A DNA stretch of 33,345 nucleotides, from the NCBI GenBank assembly GCA_028693705.1, contig JAQUUX010000035.1, positions 1-33,345 on the forward strand, written 5' to 3'. The notes under the pieces are model-generated. The model was not told the origin of the DNA. It ran no database searches and was given only the letters and a program-made list of their open reading frames with translations. The DNA comes from Lachnospiraceae bacterium (GTDB lineage: Bacteria > Bacillota > Clostridia > Lachnospirales > Lachnospiraceae). This document shows positions 24,000-31,676 of the stretch, piece by piece (positions within the stretch are counted from its first letter, which is position 1; every line of letters begins with the position of its first letter). The position numbers were made by a program, and so were the translations under genes.

Positions 24000-24152
24000 T
24001 TACTATAACGAATGAAAGTTGATGTTTTCTTCACAAATTCGAAAGTTTTTCTTTATTTTCAAGAATATCATTTATAGCAACCAAGTTAAGGACGCGACCC
24101 GTTCTAAAAGCACCATGGAAAACAAATAAAAGCGTAAACTGCACTGTGCGAT

Positions 24153-24217
24153 ACATAAAAAGGTCTTCTTTTCAGACTCTTGGAAACGTCGTGCTTGAAA
24201 AGAAGACCTTTTTATGT
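24153..24217. terminator. 22-bp perfect hairpin, bidirectional terminator
   Basis: Arms 24153-24174 and 24196-24217 are perfect reverse complements with a 21-base loop. AAAAAGGTCTTC lies at one end and GAAGACCTTTTT at the other, so each strand ends in T. It lies 24 bases after the hybrid kinase stop codon. Confidence 0.85.
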
Positions 24218-24241
24218 GCCTACACAATACTTTTTTCGCTT

Positions 24242-27200
24242 TTATTTATTTTCCGTGCACTTCTCGAGGGCTGCATAGAGTTTATCGAAGTTCACTGGCT
24301 TGGAAATATGATCATTCATACCGGCACTGAAAGCAGCTGATACGTCTTCTGTAAAGGCGTTTGCTGTCATGGCAATGATAGGAATTGTCTTACTTTCCTT
24401 ATGACTGCCTTTTCTAATCTGGCGTGTTGCTTCATAGCCATCCATTACCGGCATTTGAATATCCATGAGAATTGCCTGATAGTAGCCTTCTGTTGAGTTT
24501 TCAAAGGTATCCAGGGCTTCTTTGCCATCCTTTACCCCTTCCACGACAATACCTGCTCTGGTAAGTATATCCGTAGCAATTTCCATATTCATTACATTAT
24601 CTTCTGCCAACAATACTCTGATACCGGTTAGATTCAACTTCGGCTCTTTTTTCTCTGCCGCTTTATCTGCCATACCAAAGTGTTTTACCAGAAGATTATA
24701 AAGTAACGATTGTGAAACAGGTCTGGTAACCGTTTCTGTTGTAACGCCAAGTGGTTCCTCTTGAAGTCTTTCCTTGGCCGCAATCACGTCTTCAAGCCCC
24801 TCCAGCTTACTTTCCAAAAGACAAAGATCATACATATAATCCGAAGCTTTTCTTACTTCAATCTTTCGTGCTGCCTTATCAACAGTTTCTACAAATTCTG
24901 CTTTCAGACCAAAGCCCTTCATTACCCGCTTCATAAATGTCAAGGTTTCTTCGTCATCTTCTACGATGAGAATACGTTTTTTTGCAAATTGGATGCCTTC
25001 TCCGTCTTCATTTTCTTTTTTAGCTGACACACCCAATGCCATAACTACCGTAAAGGTTGTGCCTTCACCTTCTTTACTCTTTACATCAATGCTGCCATTC
25101 ATCATAGTAACCAGATTCTTTGCTATAGAAAGGCCAAGACCTGATCCACCATATTTTACAGCAGTGCTGGCGCTTGCCTGTTCAAACCGCTCATATAACC
25201 GACTCTGGAATTCCTCAGACATACCAATTCCATCATCACTGACTTCAAACTGAAATAATGTCTTATCCTCTGCGTGTCTGATCTGCTTAACTGATAAAGT
25301 AACATGACCATTTTCTTCGGTAAATTTTATGGCATTTGACAAAAGATTCATGAGAACCTGATTCAGCCGCAATGAATCACCACTTACCCAGTCTTCTGAA
25401 ACTGACTGCATTTCTAATTTGAAATCAATATTCTTAGTCTGCGCCTGATTAGAAAATACAGTTTCCAGAGAGGTCAATAATTCCTTCAAATTAAAATCAG
25501 CATTGGCAATTTTAATCTTTCCACTTTCAATCGCAGATATATCCAACACATCGTTGATAATATTCAACAGATGTTTGGCTGCTATTTCACTATTTTCAAT
25601 ACAGTGTGCTACTTTTGCAGCATCACCTTCTGCCTGCCTTGCCATACTCATATATCCCAGCACAGCATTTAACGGAGTTCTGATCTCATGGCTCATTCTG
25701 GACATAAACTGCCCCTTGGCTGAGCTGGCATCCTGAGCGGTTTTCAAAGCATCCTCCAGATTCTGACGTGCTTTTATCTCCTCCAGTTTTGCCTCGTGTA
25801 TGTCTTTTTTGTACACAATATAATTACAAGGATGTACTGCATCACGCGGAACAGCCTGCATGGTATATCCGTACCATCTGTACTCCCCTGCTGCATTCTT
25901 TGCCCTGCACTCAAAATACTCTGCACCACCACCGTGCTGACTAAGATACTCTACCTTCTTTTCATCAAACCGGCTTACGATCTGTTCGTAATCTTCCTGA
26001 TAAAAGATATCATTATGATTGGCAACATCAAATCCTACATATGGTTCTGTTTTCGTTTTCAGTATTCCGTCTTCCAGGTAATAATCTGTATAAGCCCGGT
26101 TTGCCAGATTGGTATTTCGTACAAGCTCATTGGTCTTGCATACATAGGTCATTGCCTGCACAAACTCAGCTTCCTGTTCTGCTTTTTCCTGTAAAAGCTT
26201 ATTTTTCTTCTCTTCCTCCAATTTCAATTTCGACAGATAATTCATACGTGCCAAAAGTAATACTACAGCAACAACAATTAATAGCAGAATAATAACTCCT
26301 ACTACAAGAATCCAGGTATTCTGAAGTAAATACGCTGAAAGAGGTACCTCCTCCATCATATAATCCGTTTCATCCATAATGATATTCTGGATATATTCCT
26401 GCTCAATACTATTGATACCCTTATTCAAAATAGTCAACAGCTGATAATCTTTACTCTCCGGTACGCCAATAGCAAACTCATTACCATAGTCCATGAGAAT
26501 ATTCATGCGAATATCATTTTGCGGATCTTCATTTAACGCAATCTGAGCAGCATAGGAATAAACGTAAGACGCATCCACATCACCTTTTTCCACAGCTTCA
26601 ATAGATTCACTTGTGGTATCATATAAAACAGTTTCTACGCTACTAAAGATCTGATCTCTATGAGAATCTTTTAAATCTGCCTGATTTAAAATTGCTACTT
26701 TTTTCACAGTGCCATCAAAATCTGATCTTACAATTCTTGCAAGAGACGCACTCAGAAATGGTGCTGTGAGTTCATATCCATTATCTGATGCTGCCGAAAC
26801 ATCATAGATGACATCCAGACATGCGTCAATTTCACCTGCAGCAAGCAAATCCTGGTATTCCTGTCTTGTCTTTACCACCTGAATCTCATATTTTAGACCA
26901 ATCCGTCTTGCGACTTCATCAAATACTCTTGGTATGATTCCTTTGATCTCACCATTTTCATAATAGGAATAAGATTTTCGATCCGGATTTACAGCTACTT
27001 TCAGCACATAATCCTGTGCCTTTAAATCATCAATATATTCTAATTCATCCGTCAGGAAAGAAATGTTATCACCCTGATCTGCCTGATAATATTTATCAAA
27101 AAGTTCACTTCTCCAGTTAGAAGATTCCTGATCCAACCGGTCAATGGCACGGTTAACCTCAGCCATCAGTTCCGTATCTTCATTTCTCACAATGACGTAC

Positions 27201-27853
27201 ATATCACTGCTGTTAATCTGTTCAATTACCTTTTCGTTTTGCAGATTCCGCAAACCAATACTGACAATACCATCTACTTCTTTATTAATCAGTCCCTGCA
27301 CCATGGCCTCTTCTGTAGCATAGGTTTTCATAGTGTAGGTAAAGCCTTTTTCCTCTGCAAATTCTTCAAATTCATCTACCTGTACGCTGTCTTCAATACT
27401 GCCCACAGTTAATCCATTATAAGTTGCATAATTCCCCGATATTACAGTGGAATTGTCGTCCCTTACTGTAAATACAGAACCATCATTTCCAATGGTCTTC
27501 TGGGAATACAAATATTTCTCTTCCCGCTCCGGTGTTCGTGCCACATTGGTCAATAAATCGATCTCACCATTTTCCAACATGGTAAGCATCTCATTCCATC
27601 CACGGTCATAGCCCACAAACTCATAATTGTTATCATCATAACGTGCCATCATCTGGATAAAGTCATAACCGTAGCCACCTTTATTACCATATGCATCTAC
27701 ATCATGGTAACCGGCAAATTCAAAGAAACCTACCTTTATAGTCTTTCCTGTAGATTCTTCTGCCTGTGCACATATTGGCTGCAGCAATGGCAAAACCATT
27801 CCGGCAAGCAGACCTCCTACCATCATAAGTTTTATTAACTGCGATTTTTTCAT
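24242..27853 (-). CDS. Hybrid sensor histidine kinase (two SBP_bac_3, PAS, HisKA, HATPase, two REC)
   Basis: Intact 1,203-residue kinase. Signal peptide (1-32); two extracellular amino-acid-binding-type domains (about 36-260 and 283-500); transmembrane helix 514-536; coiled linker; PAS (about 570-690); HisKA with H722 in SHEIRTPLNA; HATPase (N840, SDDGIGM, GGSGLGLSIAKN); receiver 1 (958-1060); receiver 2 (1078-1200) with D1131 and K1185. Receiver 1 has Glu (1014) in place of the phospho-acceptor Asp and Arg for the conserved Lys, so it cannot relay phosphate. The ATG has no ribosome site, but a 7-codon ORF with GGAG ends 8 bases before it. It likely senses a small amino-acid-like ligand; no output gene is adjacent. 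Confidence 0.93.
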   Translation of the reverse strand: MKKSQLIKLMMVGGLLAGMVLPLLQPICAQAEESTGKTIKVGFFEFAGYHDVDAYGNKGGYGYDFIQMMARYDDNNYEFVGYDRGWNEMLTMLENGEIDLLTNVARTPEREEKYLYSQKTIGNDGSVFTVRDDNSTVISGNYATYNGLTVGSIEDSVQVDEFEEFAEEKGFTYTMKTYATEEAMVQGLINKEVDGIVSIGLRNLQNEKVIEQINSSDMYVIVRNEDTELMAEVNRAIDRLDQESSNWRSELFDKYYQADQGDNISFLTDELEYIDDLKAQDYVLKVAVNPDRKSYSYYENGEIKGIIPRVFDEVARRIGLKYEIQVVKTRQEYQDLLAAGEIDACLDVIYDVSAASDNGYELTAPFLSASLARIVRSDFDGTVKKVAILNQADLKDSHRDQIFSSVETVLYDTTSESIEAVEKGDVDASYVYSYAAQIALNEDPQNDIRMNILMDYGNEFAIGVPESKDYQLLTILNKGINSIEQEYIQNIIMDETDYMMEEVPLSAYLLQNTWILVVGVIILLLIVVAVVLLLARMNYLSKLKLEEEKKNKLLQEKAEQEAEFVQAMTYVCKTNELVRNTNLANRAYTDYYLEDGILKTKTEPYVGFDVANHNDIFYQEDYEQIVSRFDEKKVEYLSQHGGGAEYFECRAKNAAGEYRWYGYTMQAVPRDAVHPCNYIVYKKDIHEAKLEEIKARQNLEDALKTAQDASSAKGQFMSRMSHEIRTPLNAVLGYMSMARQAEGDAAKVAHCIENSEIAAKHLLNIINDVLDISAIESGKIKIANADFNLKELLTSLETVFSNQAQTKNIDFKLEMQSVSEDWVSGDSLRLNQVLMNLLSNAIKFTEENGHVTLSVKQIRHAEDKTLFQFEVSDDGIGMSEEFQSRLYERFEQASASTAVKYGGSGLGLSIAKNLVTMMNGSIDVKSKEGEGTTFTVVMALGVSAKKENEDGEGIQFAKKRILIVEDDEETLTFMKRVMKGFGLKAEFVETVDKAARKIEVRKASDYMYDLCLLESKLEGLEDVIAAKERLQEEPLGVTTETVTRPVSQSLLYNLLVKHFGMADKAAEKKEPKLNLTGIRVLLAEDNVMNMEIATDILTRAGIVVEGVKDGKEALDTFENSTEGYYQAILMDIQMPVMDGYEATRQIRKGSHKESKTIPIIAMTANAFTEDVSAAFSAGMNDHISKPVNFDKLYAALEKCTENK

Positions 27854-27861
27854 ATGAAATT

Positions 27862-27885
27862 TTAAAGGATTTTTTTCATTTGCAT
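27862..27885 (-). other. Possible 7-codon leader ORF before the hybrid kinase
   Basis: GGAG (27893-27896) lies 7 bases before ATG CAA ATG AAA, and the frame stops at TAA (27862-27864), 8 bases before the kinase ATG. The kinase start has no ribosome site of its own, so reinitiation after this short ORF is plausible. Confidence 0.4.
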
Positions 27886-27924
27886 CTTTGTACTCCGTTC
27901 AGCGAACGTATTCTCACGCGTATT

Positions 27925-28530
27925 TTAAGAATCGTACTCCATGGTTTCTTCCAGCACCTTCAGGCACTCCTTCATGGATGCTTCAAATTCTTCGTCATTG
28001 TTATTTTTAAACAATAAAAGATCATCCTTGATAATCGGGTCATCCAGATTTTTGGGAATATTAAAATTACAGCCTGCTATATACTCATCCCAATGCTCCA
28101 GCTTCCAGGTATCACGGTCAGAATTACGTTCAATCATACGTTTGTGTACAATCTCCGGAGAAGTTTCAACCCAGACTACCACAAGTGTCGCATTCTTCTC
28201 TTTCAACTTTTCCTTTAGATTATTGATATAATCCATGTCACGGATTTCTCTGGTGAAAGGAGCATTGATCAGCACAATATCATCATACTTTAATGCTTCC
28301 AGTGCCAACTCTACCACACAGTCATATTCAAAATTACGGATATGTTCCTCAAAAAAATCGCTGCTCCTGTTATACGGTTCACCGGCAACCACAAAAATCT
28401 GCTTCGATAATGTAATCAAAGTATCTTTATCTAAATACACCACATGCTTCAGGCGTTCTGCCAATGCTTTTGAAATATATGTTTTTCCACATGCCGGTGG
28501 AGATGTTACCAGAATCAGCTTTTTTACCAT
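27925..28530 (-). CDS. P-loop ATPase/kinase-like protein
   Basis: Cytoplasmic protein of 201 residues with an N-terminal Walker A motif (TSPPACGKTYISKALAE, about 9-25). The kinase-like layout includes DKDTL near 34-38, VLINAPFTREI near 86-96 and VVVWVETSPEIVHKRMIERN with the lid-type Arg residues. It is of the AAA_33/zeta-toxin/adenylylsulfate-kinase type of small-molecule or nucleoside kinase, but the substrate cannot be told. The ATG follows GAGG by 9 bases. Three 23-bp repeats lie in its upstream region. No toxin-antitoxin partner is adjacent. Confidence 0.82.
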   Translation of the reverse strand: MVKKLILVTSPPACGKTYISKALAERLKHVVYLDKDTLITLSKQIFVVAGEPYNRSSDFFEEHIRNFEYDCVVELALEALKYDDIVLINAPFTREIRDMDYINNLKEKLKEKNATLVVVWVETSPEIVHKRMIERNSDRDTWKLEHWDEYIAGCNFNIPKNLDDPIIKDDLLLFKNNNDEEFEASMKECLKVLEETMEYDS

Positions 28531-28541
28531 ATCATTTTACC

Positions 28542-28633
28542 TCACTTTTAAATTACTGTTTTTCTTTGCATTATATTACAGTTTGTCATTTCATTAAATT
28601 ACTGTTTGTCCTTACATTATATTATATAGTATA
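28542..28633 (-). repeat. 23-bp tandem repeats upstream of the P-loop gene
   Basis: Three units of exactly 23 bases (28542-28564, 28565-28587, 28588-28610), each with a core like AAATTACTGTTTGTC, plus a partial fourth (28611-28633). On the minus strand each unit reads ACAAAC(A/T)GTAAT(T/A)TAATG or close to it. They fill the gap between the HxlR gene and the P-loop gene start. Confidence 0.8.
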
Positions 28634-28641
28634 CTGCAAAA

Positions 28642-28980
28642 TTATTTTTTTTGTCTATTTTCCTCTCCCCAGATACAAAGTTGATCCAGGACCTTCATCA
28701 ATGTCATTCCTCTTTCCGTCAATGAATATTCTACCTTAGGCGGAATCTGTGGATAGACCTCTCTGTGGATCAGTTCGTCCCTCTCTAATTCTTTCAAATT
28801 CTGACTTAAAGTTTTATCCGATATCTTTACCAGGTATCTTTGCAACTCATTGAATCTCACCGGCTGATACTCCATTAGACAATATAATATAATCATCTTA
28901 TATTTTCCTGAAATCAACGACAGAGTATAACTAAAACCGGTTTCCTCGAATTCTGCTTTTTCAATACATTTATTGGCCAA
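28642..28980 (-). CDS. HxlR-family transcriptional regulator
   Basis: Winged-helix repressor or activator of 112 residues with the HxlR pattern: FSYTLSLISGKYKMIILYCL, RFNELQRYLVKISDKTLSQNL, ELERDELIHREVYPQIPPKVEYSLTERG in shape, and LCIWGEEN at the end. No conserved redox Cys is evident apart from C5. It starts with TTG; GGAGG 8 bases upstream decides this. It is divergent from the flavin reductase gene, with an inverted repeat in the shared region, so it probably controls that gene and itself. Confidence 0.92.
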   Translation of the reverse strand: MANKCIEKAEFEETGFSYTLSLISGKYKMIILYCLMEYQPVRFNELQRYLVKISDKTLSQNLKELERDELIHREVYPQIPPKVEYSLTERGMTLMKVLDQLCIWGEENRQKK

Positions 28981-28998
28981 TACACTTGCCTCCAGGAT

Positions 28999-29023
28999 AG
29001 TACCTTACATATAGGTAGGTACT
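28999..29023. promoter_or_regulatory. Probable HxlR operator
   Basis: Inverted repeat AGTACCT (28999-29005) and AGGTACT (29017-29023) with an 11-base centre. It lies just upstream of the HxlR ribosome site and touches the -35 box of the flavin reductase promoter, the expected place for control of both. Confidence 0.65.
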
Positions 29024-29050
29024 TGTTTATTCTTCTATTCTTATTATAAT
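29023..29050 (+). promoter_or_regulatory. Promoter of the flavin reductase gene
   Basis: TTGTTT (29023-29028), 16-base spacer, TATAAT (29045-29050). The start point is expected near 29057, giving a structured leader of about 80 bases. Confidence 0.68.
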
Positions 29051-29062
29051 ATAAGAAAAGAA

Positions 29063-29128
29063 GCAAAACAAGGATGAAAATCCTCTGCTCCTGCACGAGC
29101 AGTCGCATTTTGCTTCGCAAAACAAGGA
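29063..29128 (+). promoter_or_regulatory. Structured leader with duplicated 12-bp segment
   Basis: GCAAAACAAGGA occurs exactly at 29063-29074 and 29117-29128. Between them are three small hairpins: GGAT-GAAA-ATCC (29072-29083), CTGCTC/GAGCAG (29085-29102) and TTTTGC-TTC-GCAAAA (29108-29122). The last hairpin ends next to the ribosome site, and its TTTTGC could instead pair with the first GCAAAA. Confidence 0.55.
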
Positions 29129-29139
29129 GGATTTGTACT

Positions 29140-29709
29140 ATGTTAAAAGATCTGGGAGTGAAACCTTTTGTATTTCCAATGCCTGTTTTAATGATTTCAA
29201 CATATGGTGATAACGATAAGGTAGATGTGATGAATATGGCATGGGGTGGCATCTGTGCGGAAAATATGGTGGCTCTTAATATTGATGAAGATCATAAAAC
29301 CAGTGAAAACATTAAGAAAAGAGGTGCTTTCACGTTAAGTGTTGCTGATATCCCACATCTCAAGGAAGCAGATTTCTTCGGAATCGCTACCGGCAATAAA
29401 ATGGAGGATAAATTTGAACGAAGCGGGCTTCATGCTGTGAAAAGTTCACGTGTGGATGCACCTGTCGTAACTGAATTTCCACTGACATTGGAATGTAAAG
29501 TTGTAGAATGTCAAAATACAGCTTACGGCTTTCGGGTACTGGGAGAAATCGTCAATGTGTTGGCTGATGAAAATGTCCTAAATGAAGCCGGAAAAGTTGA
29601 CTGCACCAAATTAAATGCTTTTGTTTTCGACCAGTTCCAGAACGGATACTATGCCGTTGGCGAAAAGGTTGGGCAGGCCTGGAATTCAGGTGTACCACTC
29701 ATGAAATAG
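29140..29709 (+). CDS. Flavin reductase / flavoredoxin-like FMN-binding protein
   Basis: Protein of 189 residues in the flavin reductase-like family that binds FMN and passes electrons from NAD(P)H or a partner protein. Recognisable parts are the start KPFVFPMPVLMISTYG, NMAWGGICAENMVALNI, the stretch RGAFTLSVA, and FFGIATGNKMEDKFERSGL. The start at 29140 follows AAGGAGG by 9 bases. An in-frame ATG at 29074 lies in the structured leader and would add 22 residues unlike the family. It is controlled from a promoter shared with the HxlR operator. Confidence 0.92.
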   Translation: MLKDLGVKPFVFPMPVLMISTYGDNDKVDVMNMAWGGICAENMVALNIDEDHKTSENIKKRGAFTLSVADIPHLKEADFFGIATGNKMEDKFERSGLHAVKSSRVDAPVVTEFPLTLECKVVECQNTAYGFRVLGEIVNVLADENVLNEAGKVDCTKLNAFVFDQFQNGYYAVGEKVGQAWNSGVPLMK

Positions 29710-29713
29710 AAAT

Positions 29714-29754
29714 AAAGCTCCCGCTGCACTATTAATTAGTGCGGCAGGAGCTTT
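29714..29754. terminator. Bidirectional terminator between converging genes
   Basis: AAAGCTCC-GC-GCACTA pairs with TAGTGC-GC-GGAGCTTT, with two mismatches. It lies just after the flavin reductase stop and contains the stop codon (29732-29734) of the converging glycosylase gene. Confidence 0.85.
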
Positions 29755-30493
29755 CATAATAATCCTTTATCTTCTTCCAATCCTCTATCTGGCAACCCTC
29801 CCGTTTTTTCTTTCCTTTGTCCGCTTCATTTCCTGTAGTTACATCCGCTCTATACATTGGACGATTCACTGTGGAATAGGCACCCGGATGATATACCGGA
29901 AATACTCTTACTTGAAAACCTGTTTCAAAATTCAATTGATAGGTATGTTGAATGCTTTCCTGAAAGCCTGAAACTTTAACGATTTCATTTTTTGAAATCA
30001 TATCTTTACATATAAGCCTTGCACTTTCTATGCAGCCAAAGGCATTCCACACATTTTCTCCCAATGCAATGATTAGCTTTGGACGAATGATCTCAATTAA
30101 TTCGCCCATATATTTATTTGCACATAAACTCAACCATTCCTGTCTAAAATTAGAAGAGCCGGAAATCATATTTTGCCGGTAGCAGCATGCCATATTGGTA
30201 AAGAATAGTTTTTCTTGCGGCTTAGTAATATCAATTTCAAGCCCCTCCCAGAAAAGTGAAATCAAGTTTGCATCAGTTGCGCCCCAGTAATTTTTTGTTT
30301 TACTTAGATCAACGTCCTGCCGCCATGCCTTCCCCTGAATGTATTGTTTATATGAATAATATCTCTTATTCCTTTTCTGCTTTTCGGTAAGCTTATCTTG
30401 TTTCTGAGGAAAAATTCCAAAATCCTGTCCAATTACCATGATCTCAGCATCAAGACTGCCTTGCCAATAATTCCACATGTTAGCCTGATGCAT
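29732..30493 (-). CDS. Uracil-DNA glycosylase family protein, main part
   Basis: 253 residues carrying the glycosylase fold. The water-activating loop is VIGQDFG (about 21-27), followed by TNMACCYR near 97-104, LIIALGENVW near 140-149, and the DNA-minor-groove loop YHPGAYSTVNRP (about 208-219). The frame begins at MHQANMWNYWQGSL, which in the family is internal. The upstream frame (30433-30627) holds the missing N-terminus, so a one-base loss in the T5 run at 30506-30510 has split the gene. The function would be removal of uracil or another damaged or modified base. Substrate is unproven. Confidence 0.8.
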   Translation of the reverse strand: MHQANMWNYWQGSLDAEIMVIGQDFGIFPQKQDKLTEKQKRNKRYYSYKQYIQGKAWRQDVDLSKTKNYWGATDANLISLFWEGLEIDITKPQEKLFFTNMACCYRQNMISGSSNFRQEWLSLCANKYMGELIEIIRPKLIIALGENVWNAFGCIESARLICKDMISKNEIVKVSGFQESIQHTYQLNFETGFQVRVFPVYHPGAYSTVNRPMYRADVTTGNEADKGKKKREGCQIEDWKKIKDYYESSCRTN

Positions 30494-30627
30494 TTCGGGG
30501 TATTCTTTTTATTTACATTTGATAAATATTCTCCATCATTTGCAAAAACCGGTGCTTTTATGTTTTCACAACAATGACATTTGTGGATTTTTTCCACAAT
30601 CTTTTCGTATTGATCTTGTTTAGTCAT
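30433..30627 (-). pseudogene. N-terminal piece of the split uracil-DNA glycosylase gene
   Basis: 64-residue frame whose first 40 or so residues (KIVEKIHKCHCCENIKAPVF, then DGEYLSN) form the cysteine-bearing N-terminus expected for the glycosylase downstream. After the A-run (plus strand T5 at 30506-30510) the frame turns to nonsense. Adding one A gives VNKKEYPEMHQANMW, joining smoothly to the main part. The rejoined protein would have about 298 residues. Confidence 0.72.
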
Positions 30628-30672
30628 ACTTTAATTAGTTTTCACTTTCTTCCACGTTTGTCCTATATCAGC

Positions 30673-31353
30673 TTAAATTTCTTTCATCACTTGCATCAAT
30701 TCATGATAACGTTTTTCAAAGATAGCATGTCCGCCCCTCATCTGTGGATGATAGAAAGAAATAACCGGCACATGCTTTTTTTCGCTTAACTGTATTTCAA
30801 AATAATAAAATCCATTTGCTGTTCGTTTCCAGTTTGAACAAACTTCCTCCGTTAAAACATCCTCAAATAATAAGTCCGCATTCTTTCCATCTCCCCGTCC
30901 ACAACAAATAATGATATCCGGATTATATAATAGTATTTGCTTTTTAATGTAATAAGCATCTCTCTTTGTATATTCTCTTATCTTCTCATTTTCTGCAAAT
31001 GCCCTGCCACCTACTTTTTTCAAATTCATTGCGGCAATCTTTGATAAATAATATGTTTTATCTGCTTTAGAAACTTTTCGGATATAATCTCCACCTTCCA
31101 AAATTCCTTTTGTCCATCTGGCGACATTATTCCAGGTTCTCCAATAATTTTTATTACCCCCATTTTTAAGAAAAAAACGCAAATCAAAATTCTGGTTTTC
31201 AGCGTTGACTTCTTTTAGGACAAATAAAAGCTTAACTTTTTGTTTTTCCCAAGTTTCAGGATCAACAACTCCATCACTTGCAAAAGTTATATATCCGCTC
31301 TCATTCTTCCATTCTGCAAATAAATTATCTTCCAATTGGTTGATATTTGACAT
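30673..31353 (-). CDS. Uracil-DNA-glycosylase-like protein, second of a pair
   Basis: 226 residues; not a textbook member, but it has the order of a glycosylase-fold protein. LLFVLKEVNAE (about 43-53) sits where the GQDPG-type loop falls, DIIICCGRGDG lies near the middle, and the C-terminal block VISFYHPQMRGGHAIFEKRYHEL has the HP motif. The GAGGAG ribosome site is good. It lies 45 bases upstream of the first glycosylase gene and 53 bases after the 48-residue gene, same strand, so the three form one unit. Its catalytic ability is uncertain because the first loop lacks the usual Asp/Asn. Confidence 0.65.
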   Translation of the reverse strand: MSNINQLEDNLFAEWKNESGYITFASDGVVDPETWEKQKVKLLFVLKEVNAENQNFDLRFFLKNGGNKNYWRTWNNVARWTKGILEGGDYIRKVSKADKTYYLSKIAAMNLKKVGGRAFAENEKIREYTKRDAYYIKKQILLYNPDIIICCGRGDGKNADLLFEDVLTEEVCSNWKRTANGFYYFEIQLSEKKHVPVISFYHPQMRGGHAIFEKRYHELMQVMKEI

Positions 31354-31406
31354 ATGTTCTCCTCTGTATTTCTAATTTATCCCATCGACAAACTGGAATT
31401 TACAAC

Positions 31407-31553
31407 TTATTGTGGCAATTCACTTTCATCAACTGGTATTGCTTCCAATTCCTCTTTTAACATACTCCAATTCCAACCGATGTCCGCACTCGTGAAATAT
31501 TCAAAGTTATCTGTTGTTGATGTTAAATTGCCTTGCTTCTTTGATTGAAACAT
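31407..31553 (-). CDS. 48-residue small protein ahead of the glycosylase pair
   Basis: Short gene found by eye. AAGGAG lies 8 bases before the ATG, and 48 codons end at TAA. The product starts MFQSKKQGNLTSTTDNFEYF, has GWNWSMLKEELEAI in the middle and ends VDESELPQ. It is acidic overall, with no hydrophobic segment or Cys. I recognise no family. A strong ribosome site and position 53 bases before the glycosylase-like gene support it as a real first gene of that unit. Confidence 0.62.
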   Translation of the reverse strand: MFQSKKQGNLTSTTDNFEYFTSADIGWNWSMLKEELEAIPVDESELPQ

Positions 31554-31676
31554 CTGTCAATCTCCTTTGTAACTTCCATGGTTATATGTATATCTACTCA
31601 ACTGCCTTATCATATCCGTAAACAAAAAGCCAATTTATATTTATAAAGTAAACCTGAAAAATTAAAAAGTCATGCG

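Noticed and set aside
28542..28633. 23-bp repeats as a CRISPR array
   Set aside because: No spacers, a period equal to the unit length, and no cas genes in the window.
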